Shown here piece by piece: positions 1-10,926 of a DNA stretch of 64,000 nt (its first letter is position 1; each line of letters begins with the position of its first letter). Source of the DNA: Primula veris (Eukaryota; Streptophyta; Magnoliopsida; Ericales; Primulaceae); the NCBI GenBank assembly GCA_963682055.1, contig OY821740.1, positions 19,058,814 to 19,122,813 of the forward strand. Direction: 5' to 3'. The position numbers were made by a program, and so were the translations under genes. The notes below the pieces were generated by a model, which saw nothing but the letters and a program-made list of their open reading frames with translations, was not told the origin of the DNA and did not search any database.

Positions 1-686
1 GCAGAATCTTCCACTTCGCGTCGGGGGTCTGTATGCAGAATCTTCCACTTTGTGACATGCATGCCGCCAGCTGGGCCTGTAGCTGGGTATTGCGATTTTT
101 AGCGGCCCGTGCCAGTGCGGCCATAGTCCTATCTTGGTGAATAGGGGTTTGTACTTCCACCGTATACGGTGTAATTATTCATGGTGGGAGGGTTGGATAT
201 GAGACTATCTGTTCTAGTACGGGGTCCTCGGACATGCCATACTGGTGGGCTTCATTCGTTTGAAAATGAACTCGTTGGGGACTGGAGTTGACCGAGGCTG
301 CTGGCAGAGGGGCCATTGATCTTGGACCCGCGTTGTTGAGGCAGCGGTTATTTGTCGAGGGTGTCCTGGCATGCCTAGTCGCGGACGGCGCTCGTTCTGC
401 CTCAGTGTCTGTAGGGTTTTCGTCGATATGACCATCGACTTGCGGGGGCTGATCGGTTTGTTGTTCTGTTTGGACGTTAAAGATGGTTGGTCGAGATCCG
501 ACCTGAAGTGCTTCGTAGCGGTCTCTGATGTTGAGGAGATGCGCTAACACATCTTTGTGGACTGGGATTTCCTGGTTGGTCGATGTGCCTACTTCCTCTG
601 GACGGGTTTCTTCGTTGGTGTTTGTCATTTGTTGCTCGTCTGGTAGAGTGTTGGTGTTCGGTTTCGAAGCTAGTTGCGAACTAGAT
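1..686 (-). pseudogene. Ty3/gypsy gag-like 5' coding remnant, running off the left edge
   Basis: Directly downstream of a primer-binding site on the minus strand there is a polar, proline-, serine- and threonine-rich reading frame. Its first plausible ATG is at 628 and it stops at 179-181. In another frame (about 143 down to 1) an alanine-, arginine- and glutamine-rich stretch starting MAALARAAKNRN continues, so one frameshift separates the parts. Position after an LTR and PBS, and the composition, fit the disordered N-terminus of a plant gypsy Gag. No zinc knuckle or capsid motif is in view because the element leaves the window. A 16-bp motif is repeated near the edge (1-16 and 35-50). Gag identity is inferred from position. 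Confidence 0.5.
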
Positions 687-706
687 CGTTCCCAGAGATG
701 GTGCCA
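687..706 (-). other. Primer-binding site of the gypsy element
   Basis: Read on the minus strand the site is TGGCACCATCTCTGGGAACG, two bases inside the LTR end at 709. It resembles the TGGCGCCGTCTGTGGG-type sites that follow many plant gypsy LTRs. It sets the LTR boundary and the element's orientation. Confidence 0.65.
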
Positions 707-762
707 TTTGATAAAGCCATAACTTTGGTCGGTAGCGTTAGGCTTTTCAACAATAATATAAT

Positions 763-1008
763 TGTTGTGATACATTGTATGTGGTTGTCCATATTCATGT
801 ATAGGTTACATACATTGTGTATAACCTTTAAGTTTATGACTTATGGCTTTCTAGATTCTCGCATATACATGTATCTTGTTCCACCCCTCCACTATATAAA
901 GGGGTTGAACTCTTCATAGTTAAACACGCATTCATACTTGAATAAGACGACTTTACTCTCTCTCCATACTTGCTATGTCGATACTTTGCTAATAGTTGTC
1001 ACACAACA
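763..1008 (+). repeat. 5' LTR of copia element 1
   Basis: 246 bp, with termini TGTTGTG and CACAACA. A TATA box (TATATAAA) is at 893-900. Compared with the 3' LTR I see one substitution near base 18 and absence of a 5-bp segment near base 207. Confidence 0.93.
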
Positions 1009-1022
1009 CGTTATCGGCACTT
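1009..1022 (+). other. Possible primer-binding site of copia element 1
   Basis: The bases after the LTR (CGTTATCGGCACTT) are in the PBS position and resemble the AACACGTTATC-type sites seen after some plant copia LTRs. They are not the canonical TGGTATCAGAGC site. Function is inferred from position. Confidence 0.4.
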
Positions 1023-4000
1023 TGCTTAACGACGGAATAAAAAAATAGCTAGATAGTTTCATTAGAAGTGAGTATACGGATCTATTTCTTCCTCGATGAG
1101 TTAGGAAGAGGGTTTATTAGGTTGATAGATCACATATCGATCATCCTTTTTGCATTTCCGAATTAAGGTATACAATTTCTACTTGTAATAAAATGTAGAA
1201 ATTGCATGATTAATCAAGAATAGAACCGGATATATCATGTTTCAGATTTATATAACATGATGGATGTTTTTTTTGATGAAAAATTGCTATTGGAACCCAT
1301 GTATGTCACTTATAAAACGAGTTATAACTTGTATAATAAGACATGATAAACTGTCGGACCTAAACTGTCATTTTTAGAACATTGGAGGACTAATCTGTGA
1401 CTTACCGAAACTTTAGGGTCTCTCTGTAAATCTCCTGAAACTATAGGACCAGCACTGAAATTACCCTTAAAATGCATATAGTTTCCTGTATTTACACTCG
1501 TAGTCCCTGTAGTTACTCCTTATACACAGAATAGTATATATGTACGAGTTTACCCATTGTTTAGTCCGAAAATACTTATTTACATGCAAATGATGTAAGA
1601 TTTAATTGCTACAACTTATAAATTTGTAGAAATCTTGTAGAAAATACCTCTTGCATGATAATATTAATTGTTTGTGTGACATAAACTAAATTTAGCCTCT
1701 TAGCATGCCACCATTTATTGCCTATGAATTGATATAACATATGCGATGTATTAATTACCCATAGAAAATGGCAAAAGTCACACTTTAGTGTTGGATTAAA
1801 TAATAACTCATGTGGTTTAATATTACTACTCCATGTTAGGACTAGTTTACATGAGTATGGCATGCCTTTATGTTACGATATTGTTAAATTCTATTTTATC
1901 TTGTCACATAAAAGCTCGTAGACATTTATATGTTACGTGAGCTTATAAATTGCCTCAAATTTGAACATTTTACAATGTATCTCTTTTGAGTAGAAATTTT
2001 CCTCAAGCTTAAACATTTAGATGTAGCTTTTGAGTTGAAAATTTGCAAAATCCGGTATATGTATTCACATTTAAGTTGGAATAATTATGAATCATCCCCA
2101 AATAGGCTCACCTATTTGGATACGATGTCTAGGAAAGATAAAGGCGGAAGTCGCTCTCCTAATGAGGTCGGTTTTTAAGAGGCATTCGTGCCCACCCCCC
2201 TCACCGTCTTTCCTGGTCGTGTTCAAGTAGAGCTACCGAAAGGGGTTGAGTAAATAATAAGTTCCCCAAGTGTGTTTATATAGGTGTATTTTTCGCCGAA
2301 TTGGTGTCTTTGTATCGACCTGTTATTCGATCAATGAGAACCTATTCACATTAAAAGCAAAACTATTTTTCGAACCTGTCGTTTCGAAATAAAGTTTATG
2401 CTTGTGCGAACCATAAACATATAAACCAGTCGTTTTATATGATAAATAATTCAGAACTCCCAACACATGTTGGATGCCATCTATGATGAGAAAAATCGTA
2501 AAAACATACTTGCGAAATGACTGTTTAAACGTTAATTCTAATCCGTCACCACATGTTACTCACCCTGATGTGTGAAAATGTGATGCCCAAAATTTTTTTA
2601 GATGCCATCTTTGATGAGTAAAACACGAGGTTGTTGTTACTCATAAGATGAAGGATAAGGCGTCGATTTATTATGCCACCACATGTTAGACGCGATGACA
2701 TCTATGGTGAACTTTTTTTGTCTGAAATTGACAATTAGAGCAAACTTTCACCAAAAACACTAGCTTCGAATACGTATTCCATAAGCAGTATCGTGAATTT
2801 ATATTCACCATGTTCCTTTATCGCCCATCTGTTATTGGATAAGAAAATTACCCCGGTGAGTAGTTTTAATCCTATTGGGTTAATGGCGAATTGTTTGCCT
2901 GATATTAATGCTCTTCGTGTACATTTTTTCCATGAATCAAGAACCGAGACAAGTGTTATTTGTCTCAAACTGTCGCGATCCCGATGAATCGTTTAGCCAA
3001 GCGAGATTTTAGACCATCGTCAAAATCGAAAACCTGTGGCTCCAAGACAGTAATTGAAAGGAACAATATGTCCCGTTGTCACAAAATAAGAGATAATGCT
3101 CAAGGAGCCAACTCTATGCTATAAAGACAAAGGTCATGCACGGTTACTCCTTAAATAGTTCACAACTATTATAAAGGTGGAAAAACCGATGCTAATGTGG
3201 TTAAGGTTAATTGAAAGGAAACTCTTGAGACCCCCGGTTTTGTGGCTCAAATGAGTTTGATACCTTTCTTTATTGATTTTGATAAATCATTGAGCCATTT
3301 TTTCGCTCATCTGGATTATGTTTTTCCATTTGGATTATGATTTTTTCATTTGGACATACTTTTGGATTATGGTTTGCATGTTTTCGAAATTTCTCGAAAT
3401 AATTTAAAGTGTTTTTGAGCAAATTCTTTTGACAAATGTGACCAAACTTTAAATTATGAAATTTTAGGCAATACTTGTGGGGTAGTTGATTTTTTTGGAA
3501 ATAGTGGGTAACAGCGTACCACATAATTTCACCAACTATTTGCCTAAAAGAGTACTCAGTGACAACGATTCTGGACATGTCATTCCAAATCAAAATCTTT
3601 GGTAAAACCAAATTGATTTGTCAAATATGAGGTCTTATACTCATGTAGGTCCTGCCGTATCTTGTTGAGTTATAAAATATTCGAGAAAAACAGTGTTATC
3701 TGGTAATAGCTCAAGAAAGAATTAAAATTTCTTTACATAACCTTCACTCAATATGACCAAAAGCGTATTTTAGCGGAGTTCAAATGTCTTTCAAGTGGTA
3801 GCTACCATGTTTTTAAAAGCATTGAAGTTGCCTTATCATTTCGCCTAACGTCGATTGATAAGAGGTCTTAGATGCTAAGACATGTTTGTCTATACTATGA
3901 TTCGCCTGTCGTCGATTGATAAGAGCATTTTGATATTGTGGCATTGACCGGATGAGATATTCCCAGGTCAAAAGACGATGGTTGATTTATAATCACATCG

Positions 4001-4299
4001 CATTTGGATTCTTTTTGAGGAATAATTTCGTGACTGATCCGAAATTTATGCCACTAATGCTCTCTCTGAAAGAGTATGTGTACAGGTCACAAAATAGACT
4101 CGTAGAGTTCTTGTAAAGAATTGAATGAGTTATTGTGGGCTTATCCAACCATAAGACGGACCATAAATATAAATGGTTATGGTTGATGCATCGACAATAT
4201 GGTCACATTTTACTGTTGTCCACATAAATGCAGCACTTCCTACACTCTTAGCCTTATCATTAAGGTGATGGCTCATGATCCGGATTATCCTGAAAAGTC
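1023..4299 (+). other. Leader, gag and early pol zone of copia element 1, unrecognisable
   Basis: By position this should hold gag, protease and the start of integrase. I find no zinc knuckle and no DSG protease motif, and every frame is broken every few dozen codons. A stretch at about 1330-1480 alternates phrases such as GGACTAA and CTGAAATT, similar in style to other decayed plant spacer repeats. A minus-strand open frame at 3270-3611 has no recognisable family and is antisense to the element. Confidence 0.5.
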
Positions 4300-6879
4300 T
4301 AGTCGACTTGATAATACCGAAGAGTAAGAATCGAAATTTCGATTTGAATTACTTGAGTTTGGAAATTGAACATCCTGTCGATTATGTTCAGACCCATATG
4401 GACTCACGGAAAGTTTGATGATGCGACTGCAAATGATTGCACGCACATCTTGGTCTTGCGCACCAAGATTTATATTTCCGTGTGGGGTTATGCTATTTTG
4501 CTGCATTGGTCCGTCATGAGGCCCATAGACACTCAAACACCATATGCGTACCAGCTGGTTACTGGTTATGAGCCAAAAGTCTCATATTAACGCGTGTTTA
4601 GAGTGATTAATTAATATTTTGATTGAGCCGCTATAGTGTTCAAAATATGGACCTCTGAAAGGGACATAAGTCAATTATGAATCCCATGCCTATTATTTGA
4701 TAGAGTAACCTTGGCAAGCGATCTCTTTACCGCATGATATGCGAAAGTGACATCGCTAAGACTGTTCTCCCTGTCGTTAGGGGGAGATTTGCACGTTACC
4801 GTTGATAAGGAACGATGTGAAGTAACGTGGCATAACCCACTCGGTCTTAGCTTGATCCCAAAATTACACTTAGTGATAAGTAAGTGCATAAACTCCCTCA
4901 AGTCTAACTAAATGTCAAACGCATTTAATGACTTTTTGAAATGTCACGAGATCATTTATACCTGCTGCAAAATGCTTGCAAGGATAGACGTCCTTGTCGG
5001 ACGCCGTGTTCCAGTCGTAACACGTTGCTTTGGCCAAACCCGTCAAACAAAGGACGCTGCCGTCGGCCGTCAGTCTGTCATCCTTCCCAAGATACAAGGA
5101 AGTTGACCGGTTCTTAATTCGTTCAACCCCAGAGGTGGTGAACTGAAACTCGTCTGTCGCACGAGATTATAAAGGATCAAGGAGATGTGTGATTTCCTCC
5201 TCATCCTAAGAATCTCGAAATATCTGTCAATCATGATATCTTAGATGATATTGAAGCGAAACGAGACTGTCATTGATTACTTGTTCATATATTCAGCGAC
5301 GACTGATAATATAAGCAAATTATGACAGAGAACCATGTACCGTTGCTTGAAGTCAACGTAGAATAGACTGGACTAATGGAAACTTGCAATCCAAGTAGAC
5401 TCCTTAGCGAAAGTGTGTTCGGACTTGTAGCTCCAACACCACCAATGTTAAACGAGTTCGTTTATTTGGTTATTCGTAAGGAAAAGTGATGAGAATAATG
5501 AGATTGTAGAATGCTCGCCTAGTAGCACAAGGCTTCTTTCACATCTTGGAATTAATTACGAGATGGTTGATTTCCTCGTAATGGACGTTATAACGGTTCC
5601 CTACTTTATCAGTTTAGTAGTTTCCCAAAAACTGATTATGCAGCATATGATTGTGGTCACTGTTTTATCTCTATGAGAATTTAGACAAAGAGATATAGAT
5701 GAAGGTCACTGTGTGACTTCATAATGCTTGAATCAAGTAGTTCCTGATCACGGAACACGATCTCAATTAAATGAGACGTTCACTATATGGATTAATATAA
5801 TCCGAGCGGATGTGGTATACCCGTCTAAGTGAGTACTTAATCAGCTTGGGATACTTAAACAAGTATTATGCCCTTGCGTGTTTTTATTATGCGATCCACT
5901 TTTGGATTTGCCTTCGAGATGAAGGATCTTGGGAAGAAACGGTAGTGACTCGGCCTGATGATCGAGTCCCGTAAAGATTGAATCTAAGTCCATGATTCAG
6001 ACAACACCCATAAGGTGTTATGACGTTTTAGTCATCATGACTCTAAGTCGCTAGATTCTCCCATGATCATTTGATCACTAGACATTGATATAGACCCAAT
6101 CCGTCCCTGATGAGACGATGAAGAGATATTGAACCATGATGTTCATATCTAAGTACAATAAGCGCATCATTGTACTTGGTCTAATGTGCTAGAACGAACA
6201 TCTCGTCTGCTGTGAATGGTATAGCTCGACACAGCATCGCGCTAACACGCTGCCATCGAAATGGCATAAAAGACATTTTCCCATTACCTTAAGGTAACTC
6301 TGGATGAGGGCTTGTCTTATCCCATTTTGCATCATCGAGTGTACCTACCCCCTTCGGTACTCGAATTAACGCAACCCTTTTTCGGTTATACCGATGTTGG
6401 TTACTTATCAGACCCGCACAAGGGACGTTCTCAATCTGGTTATGTCTTTACCATTGGGAACACGGCGATATCATGGAGGTCTCGTAAACAGACCTTGATG
6501 GCTACTTCAACGAACCACTCTGAGCTACTCGCGCTTTTATGAGGCGACTATAGAGTGTGTATGGCTTCGAGCAGTTATTGGCCATATTAGAAGTACATGT
6601 GATCTAACTTACGATCTTGATGAACCAGTTGTCATTTATGAGGACAACACCGCTGTTATTGATCAAGCGAAACATGGTTACATCAAAGGTGATGCCAATA
6701 AGCATATCTCGTCAAAGTTGTTCTTTACACATGAACAACAAGCGCTTCAAAGGATTGAAGTGAAGCATATTGGATCCGAGAACAATCATGCAAACTTGTT
6801 CACCAAGTCACTGCCAAAATATTCATTACAAAAACATGTTAGAGCGATCGGACTTAGGAAGCTCTTCGAGCTTTCCTAA
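4300..6879 (+). pseudogene. Copia pol remnant: integrase end, reverse transcriptase, RNase H
   Basis: Around 4440-4600 the reading matches the end of a copia integrase core (VWGYAIL, then a QLVTGYEPKVSY motif). From about 5217 to 6300 pieces of reverse transcriptase show in shifting frames, including a DSLAK-type stretch at 5390-5420 and a VRK motif near 5470. The RNase H is best preserved: 6312-6541 reads GYTDVGYLSDPHKGRSQSGY and AISWRSRKQTLMATSTNHSE. After a frameshift near 6535 a second frame gives YEDNTAVIDQAKHGYIKG and HISSKLFFTHE, to a stop at 6877-6879. Several indels and stops exclude a working polyprotein. Confidence 0.85.
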
Positions 6880-7611
6880 ACGACATGTTTCCATGCACCC
6901 TGTTGTGTGCAAGTGAGGGGGAGCATCCTGATGTATGCTTATCACCCTGTTGTGTGTATCCTCACATATGCTTAGCACCCTGTTGCGTGCAAGTGAGAAA
7001 GAGCATCCTGACGTATGATTAGTTCTCACTAGTTATTATTTCCGCACCCAGTTGTGTGCATGTGAGGGGGAGCATGAATGGTTGCATGTGTACTCTTTTT
7101 GTCCTTAGTTCAAGGGTTTGTCCCACAGGGTTTACCTTGACAAGTTTTTTAGCGAGACACATTTCTAATCCCGTTCTCACTTATGATTGCCGAAATCAGG
7201 GGACGTATCCAGTTGTATACTTCTATAACCATCGTGCACTCTTTTGTCCTTCGATTAGAGTTTTGTCCCACAGGGTTTTCTCTAACAAGGTTTTAATGAG
7301 GCACACTGTGTATGGTTATTTCTCCCGTTTTTACTGACAGTTATGCACTCTATTGTCCTTCGACCAAGTTTTTTCCCACTAGGTTTTCTTGGCAAGGTTT
7401 TGATGAGGCACATATTTTCTAGTCAGTTCATTCACGCACTCAATGGCGTTTCGGCCCACTCCATTTGGCAACACCTTTTTTTTTCCTATGATCCGGTTTT
7501 TGTCCCACATCGGGTTTTCCGGGCTTGAGGTTTTATGTGTTGCCAATAGCGAATGCGACTCACCAACTCATCAGAGTCTATGAAGACGAGGAAGCTTGCA
7601 GTAAGTTTTGA
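6880..7611 (+). repeat. 3' noncoding region of copia element 1 with internal repeats
   Basis: Two repeat sets follow the pol stop. First, CACCCTGTTGTGTGCAAGTG-like units recur around 6897, 6943, 6976 and 7045, each followed by GAGCATCCTG-like or related text. Second, a longer unit (TTGTCC then TTTTGTCCCACAGGGTTTTC, then an AAGGTTTTAATGAGGC-like end) recurs at about 7100-7165, 7245-7305 and 7350-7410, with a diverged form near 7490. The second kind is a familiar feature of plant copia 3' noncoding regions. Confidence 0.7.
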
Positions 7612-7625
7612 CACCCAAGGGGGAG
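7612..7625 (+). other. Polypurine tract of copia element 1
   Basis: CACCCAAGGGGGAG lies directly before the 3' LTR start at 7626, the expected place for the plus-strand primer. Confidence 0.8.
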
Positions 7626-7876
7626 TGTTGTGATACATTGTATCTGGTTGTCCATATTCATGTATAGGTTACATACATTGTGTATAACCTTTAAGTTTAT
7701 GACTTATGGCTTTCTAGATTCTCGCATATACATGTATCTTGTTCCACCCCTCCACTATATAAAGGGGTTGAACTCTTCATAGTTAAACACGCATTCATAC
7801 TTGAATAAGACGACTTTACTCTCTCTCCATACATATCTTGCTATGTCGATACTTTGCTAATAGTTGTCACACAACA
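7626..7876 (+). repeat. 3' LTR of copia element 1
   Basis: 251 bp, almost identical to 763-1008, with a TATATAAA box at 7756-7763. The extra 5 bp relative to the 5' LTR lie in the stretch CCATACATATCTTGC. The target duplication ATAAT follows at 7877-7881. Confidence 0.93.
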
Positions 7877-8460
7877 ATAATATGTAAAAATAGAATAAAT
7901 AATAAACCTTTCTTTAATCTTTATTTAGCTCGGTGGTATAATTGCTCGGAATACAGTTTTCTATTTGTATCTATGCTTGGTATTACAACTTGCTCTGATA
8001 ATCTTGATATTTCTTCGATCTCGGTGTTCAGTCTGGTATCTTGCTCGGTAATCTTGATCTTTCGTTGATCTCGGTGTTCGGTCTGGTATCTTGCTCGGTC
8101 TACCTTTTAGTGTGGTGGGTTCTGACAAGTTTTTCTATTTTCTCTCCTTCTCTCTATATCTTTTAGATAGATTTTCTGGTCCTTCTTTTAGGGGGGATAG
8201 TTGGCTATTTATAGACAATTATGTCTCATGGGATGCTGACAAATGTCGTTATCTCAAGGACCAACTCATGGGCTTTTCCATGGTGGATCTTTATTATTGG
8301 GCTGGACCCTTATAAATAATGGCATGTTAGGAAAGCTCTATTTAAACCATGGGTTTTTGGGTTTTAGCTTTGGATACCCTCAAATAATGGGTGGGTCGAT
8401 TCGTACCCAAATAGATATATTCGGGTCCAATTTTTATGTTCTATCACAAATAATGTCCAA

Positions 8461-9160
8461 TAGGTACAAAAAAAAATAAAAAATCAATAAAAATAAAAAA
8501 AAACGAAAAAAAAAAATCACAAAAAAATTCACATAAAATTATAAAAAATGAAAAAATTTACAAAACATTATAAAAATATAAAAAATATAAAAAAAAAAAT
8601 CACAAAAAATTATAAAAAATGAAAAAATCACAAAATTTTAAAAAAATTACAAAAAAATTATAAAAGATGAAAAAAATGATAAAAATCACAAAAAAAATTA
8701 TTAAAAAAATGAAAAAAAATACAAAATTCACAAAATTATAGAAAAAATGAAAAAAATCACAAAAAAATCACTTTTATTGAACTTTATGCACTTTCGACTG
8801 TACTAGATGCACTTTCGACTGAACCAGATGCACTTTTAGCTAAAATATATGCACTTTCGGTATAAAAAGTGTTATATTGACAAAAAAAATTATATATTTT
8901 TTTGTAATTTTTTACAAGCTTGTGATTTTTTGAATTTTTTGAATTTTTTATAATTTTTTATAATTTTTTATAATTTTTTAATAATTTTTGGTGATTTTTT
9001 ATAATTTTTGGTGATTTTTTATAATTTTTTATAATTTTTTTGATTTTTTGTATTTTTTGTTATTTTTATAATTTTTTATGATTTTTTTGTGATTTTTTAA
9101 ATAATTTTTTTGTTTTTTTTTTATATTTTTTGTGATTTTTTTCATTTTTATAATCTTTAT
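8461..9160. repeat. A-rich / T-rich foldback block
   Basis: About 310 bp of A-rich text (units like AAAAATCACAAAAAAATTAT) is followed by a spacer of about 110 bp and then about 280 bp of T-rich text (units like TTTTTTATAATTTTTTGTGA). The second half is approximately the reverse complement of the first, so the block can fold back. The spacer (8776-8880) holds four spaced copies of a GCACTTTCGACT-like motif. No ORF, TSD or defined termini are visible. Confidence 0.7.
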
Positions 9161-9974
9161 GTGTGTTTTCGTAGTATATGAATTATTTTGGTATTAAAGT
9201 CATTTCGAACTTATACATATCAAACGCAGACAAAATTTATAAAAATCAAAAGCACTTTTCCACCAGACGCTAATTTTTTCTAAAATACTTTTTATATAAG
9301 TCACTTTTCAACAGCACTTTTTCAGACAGCACTTTTTAAGGAAGCACTTGATTTCCAAACAGCACCTAGTATATTTGAGAAAAGTGGTATTTTTTCTAAG
9401 TTTCCATTCATTTTATCATCCTGTACCACAAATTGAAATAATACTTTTAGATGTGCTTAAAAACTAAAATAGTTTACCCTCACAAACGATTAATGACACA
9501 GCTAGCCAAACTGGAGGACGATCGTTTGCATAGTGAGGGACATCCCAAACAATTATTTCGAGGCAACTCAACTGAAATTACATGAGTGAAAAATAAATAC
9601 TCAAAATTACAGGACTGAAATATAATTAACAAAAAGTATATGGCTGAAAAATATTTAACCGAAACTATGGAAATTATGTAATTAACCAAAATATGGGACT
9701 CAAATGAAATTACATGTAACTAGAGGACTGGGACATAATAGCTACAAAGTTGGTGATAAAAATGCAAATGCTGAAATTAAATGGGGGTGGCAACCACAAT
9801 TTAACCATCTCCCATTAAGCTCAGCTTGCCTACCAACTATTGAGTTGACTGGTGCGCGCGTTATAGCTCAAATGAAACAACTATTGAGTTGACTGGTAGA
9901 ACATTTTGTGGATTTGTAATCTATTCATAGTGTGTGATGCTTTCTGAATATGAACAAGTTCATGTATGAATATG
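9161..9974. other. AT-rich spacer
   Basis: No gene seen. Around 9250-9365 a GCACTTTT motif recurs five or more times. Around 9540-9720 short phrases such as ACTGAAAT and AATTACATG repeat irregularly. The short open frames here have no recognisable family. Confidence 0.5.
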
Positions 9975-10367
9975 CAGAGGCGGATATGATGTAATATAAA
10001 AATAAATTTTTTTTCCAATATTCAATGTATTATAAAATAAATATGAAATTAATACAAATAATATTGGACAATAAAATAAGTTTTTATGTAATTTTGTTTG
10101 AAAAAATACAATGAGTATTTAGAAAATTTGGTAATTTCAAAGTAAAAATCAGGAAATTTTAGAAAAAAAAAGCTAACATGATTTGATCTTCTAACCTTCC
10201 ACTACCTTATGCTCCAATTTTACCATTACAACAGCAACTATTTTGTTTAATTAGAGGGACCATCAATGTATATATCTTAGAATTTTTTTAATTACATGTA
10301 TAAAAAAAAATTAAAAATCGTCGCCGGATGGACACGACCACCCATATCCTCTTGGGTCCGCCCCCTG
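9975..10367. mobile_element. hAT-like non-autonomous element (degenerate)
   Basis: It begins CAGAGGCGGATATG and ends GGGTCCGCCCCCTG, whose reverse complement is CAGGGGGCGGACCC. The shared CAGRGGCGGA terminus is typical of plant hAT elements. Flanks (TGAATATG before, GATATGCC after) share an ATATG but are not a clean 8-bp duplication. The 393-bp interior has no ORF of note. Confidence 0.55.
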
Positions 10368-10750
10368 GATATGCCACGATGCAAGACCATATATGGATTC
10401 ACAGTGTGTGTATATTTGGTCAAGCCAAAAGTCACTCGTTCATCAAAAGGGTATTTTTACTTTTTAAAACTCATGTGCCCGAAACCAAGTCCAAACTCGT
10501 TTCCAAGCTCGAATCCAAAAGTCAAGCCCGAGTTGGTGCCCCAAGTATGCATATATATCTCCATGATACTTTGATACCAAAACGAATAACAACTACATGA
10601 TGGGTTTAGGCCATGTGAGTATATGGTTTTGAAGCTCGCCCTACTTGCGTACTTTTCAACGTATGTATCACGTCTGCTATTATTAAGTTTTATTTTGGAT
10701 GATCCGTTAAAGTAACACTTGATATACCACTTAAAACTAATACTTTAGGA
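10368..10750. other. Spacer upstream of the RRG homologue
   Basis: No supported gene. Two overlapping plus-strand open frames of about 90 codons start at 10296 and 10328, partly inside the hAT remnant. They match no family I know and have low-complexity ends. Confidence 0.45.
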
Positions 10751-10921
10751 ATGAGTAATGATAGCAAAACAAATTCATAACAAATAATACAAAATTAAAT
10801 TTTGTCAATATTAATACAAATTTACTAACCATGTTATGTATTCCAAGGAATGATACCAAAACAGATTCAAACCAGTTCATAACAAATGATACAAATTTGA
10901 TTAGAATATTAATGCAAATTT
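10751..10921 (+). repeat. Tandem duplication in the RRG promoter / 5' leader
   Basis: A segment reading about GATAGCAAAACAAATTCATA to AATACAAATTTA (about 10758-10826) recurs with changes at about 10851-10921, ending 5 bp before the RRG start codon. The copies are about 93 bp apart and share AACAAATRATACAAA and ATATTAATRCAAATTTA. No TATA box is obvious; any promoter must lie in or upstream of this duplication. Confidence 0.65.
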
Positions 10922-10926
10922 AAAAA

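Larger units (their letters stand above)
763..7876 (+). mobile_element. Complete but coding-dead Ty1/copia retrotransposon
   Basis: A 7,114-bp element flanked by a perfect 5-bp duplication, ATAAT (758-762 and 7877-7881). It has two LTRs starting TGTTGTG and ending CACAACA, a polypurine tract before the 3' LTR, and a decayed copia pol in the order integrase, reverse transcriptase, RNase H. That gene order defines the copia superfamily. The LTRs differ by one substitution and one 5-bp indel, yet the inside is full of stops and shifts. It is inserted in a gypsy LTR. It is longer than most plant copia elements, with an extended leader whose content I cannot assign. Confidence 0.92.
709..8446 (-). 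mobile_element. 5' LTR of a Ty3/gypsy element, split by a copia insertion
   Basis: Minus-strand LTR of about 619 bp once the insert and one TSD copy are removed (709-762 plus 7882-8446). It starts TGATAGAAC (at 8446) and ends GCTTTATCA (at 709), so its termini form a TGATA/TATCA inverted repeat. A TATA box (CTATAAATAG on the minus strand) lies at 8205-8214. It is recognisably the same family as the solo LTR at 26069-26637, which shares the start, the TATA region, the repeated CCGAGCA-type motifs and the end. The copia element at 763-7876 sits inside it. The internal region leaves the window at the left, so the element's own TSD cannot be checked. Confidence 0.85.

Noticed and set aside
3270..3611. 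113-codon minus-strand open frame
   Set aside because: It lies antisense inside the copia element, starts in decayed DNA and has no family signature.
10296..10600. Two overlapping plus-strand open frames of about 90 codons
   Set aside because: They overlap a hAT-like remnant, share the same DNA in two frames and show no known domain.
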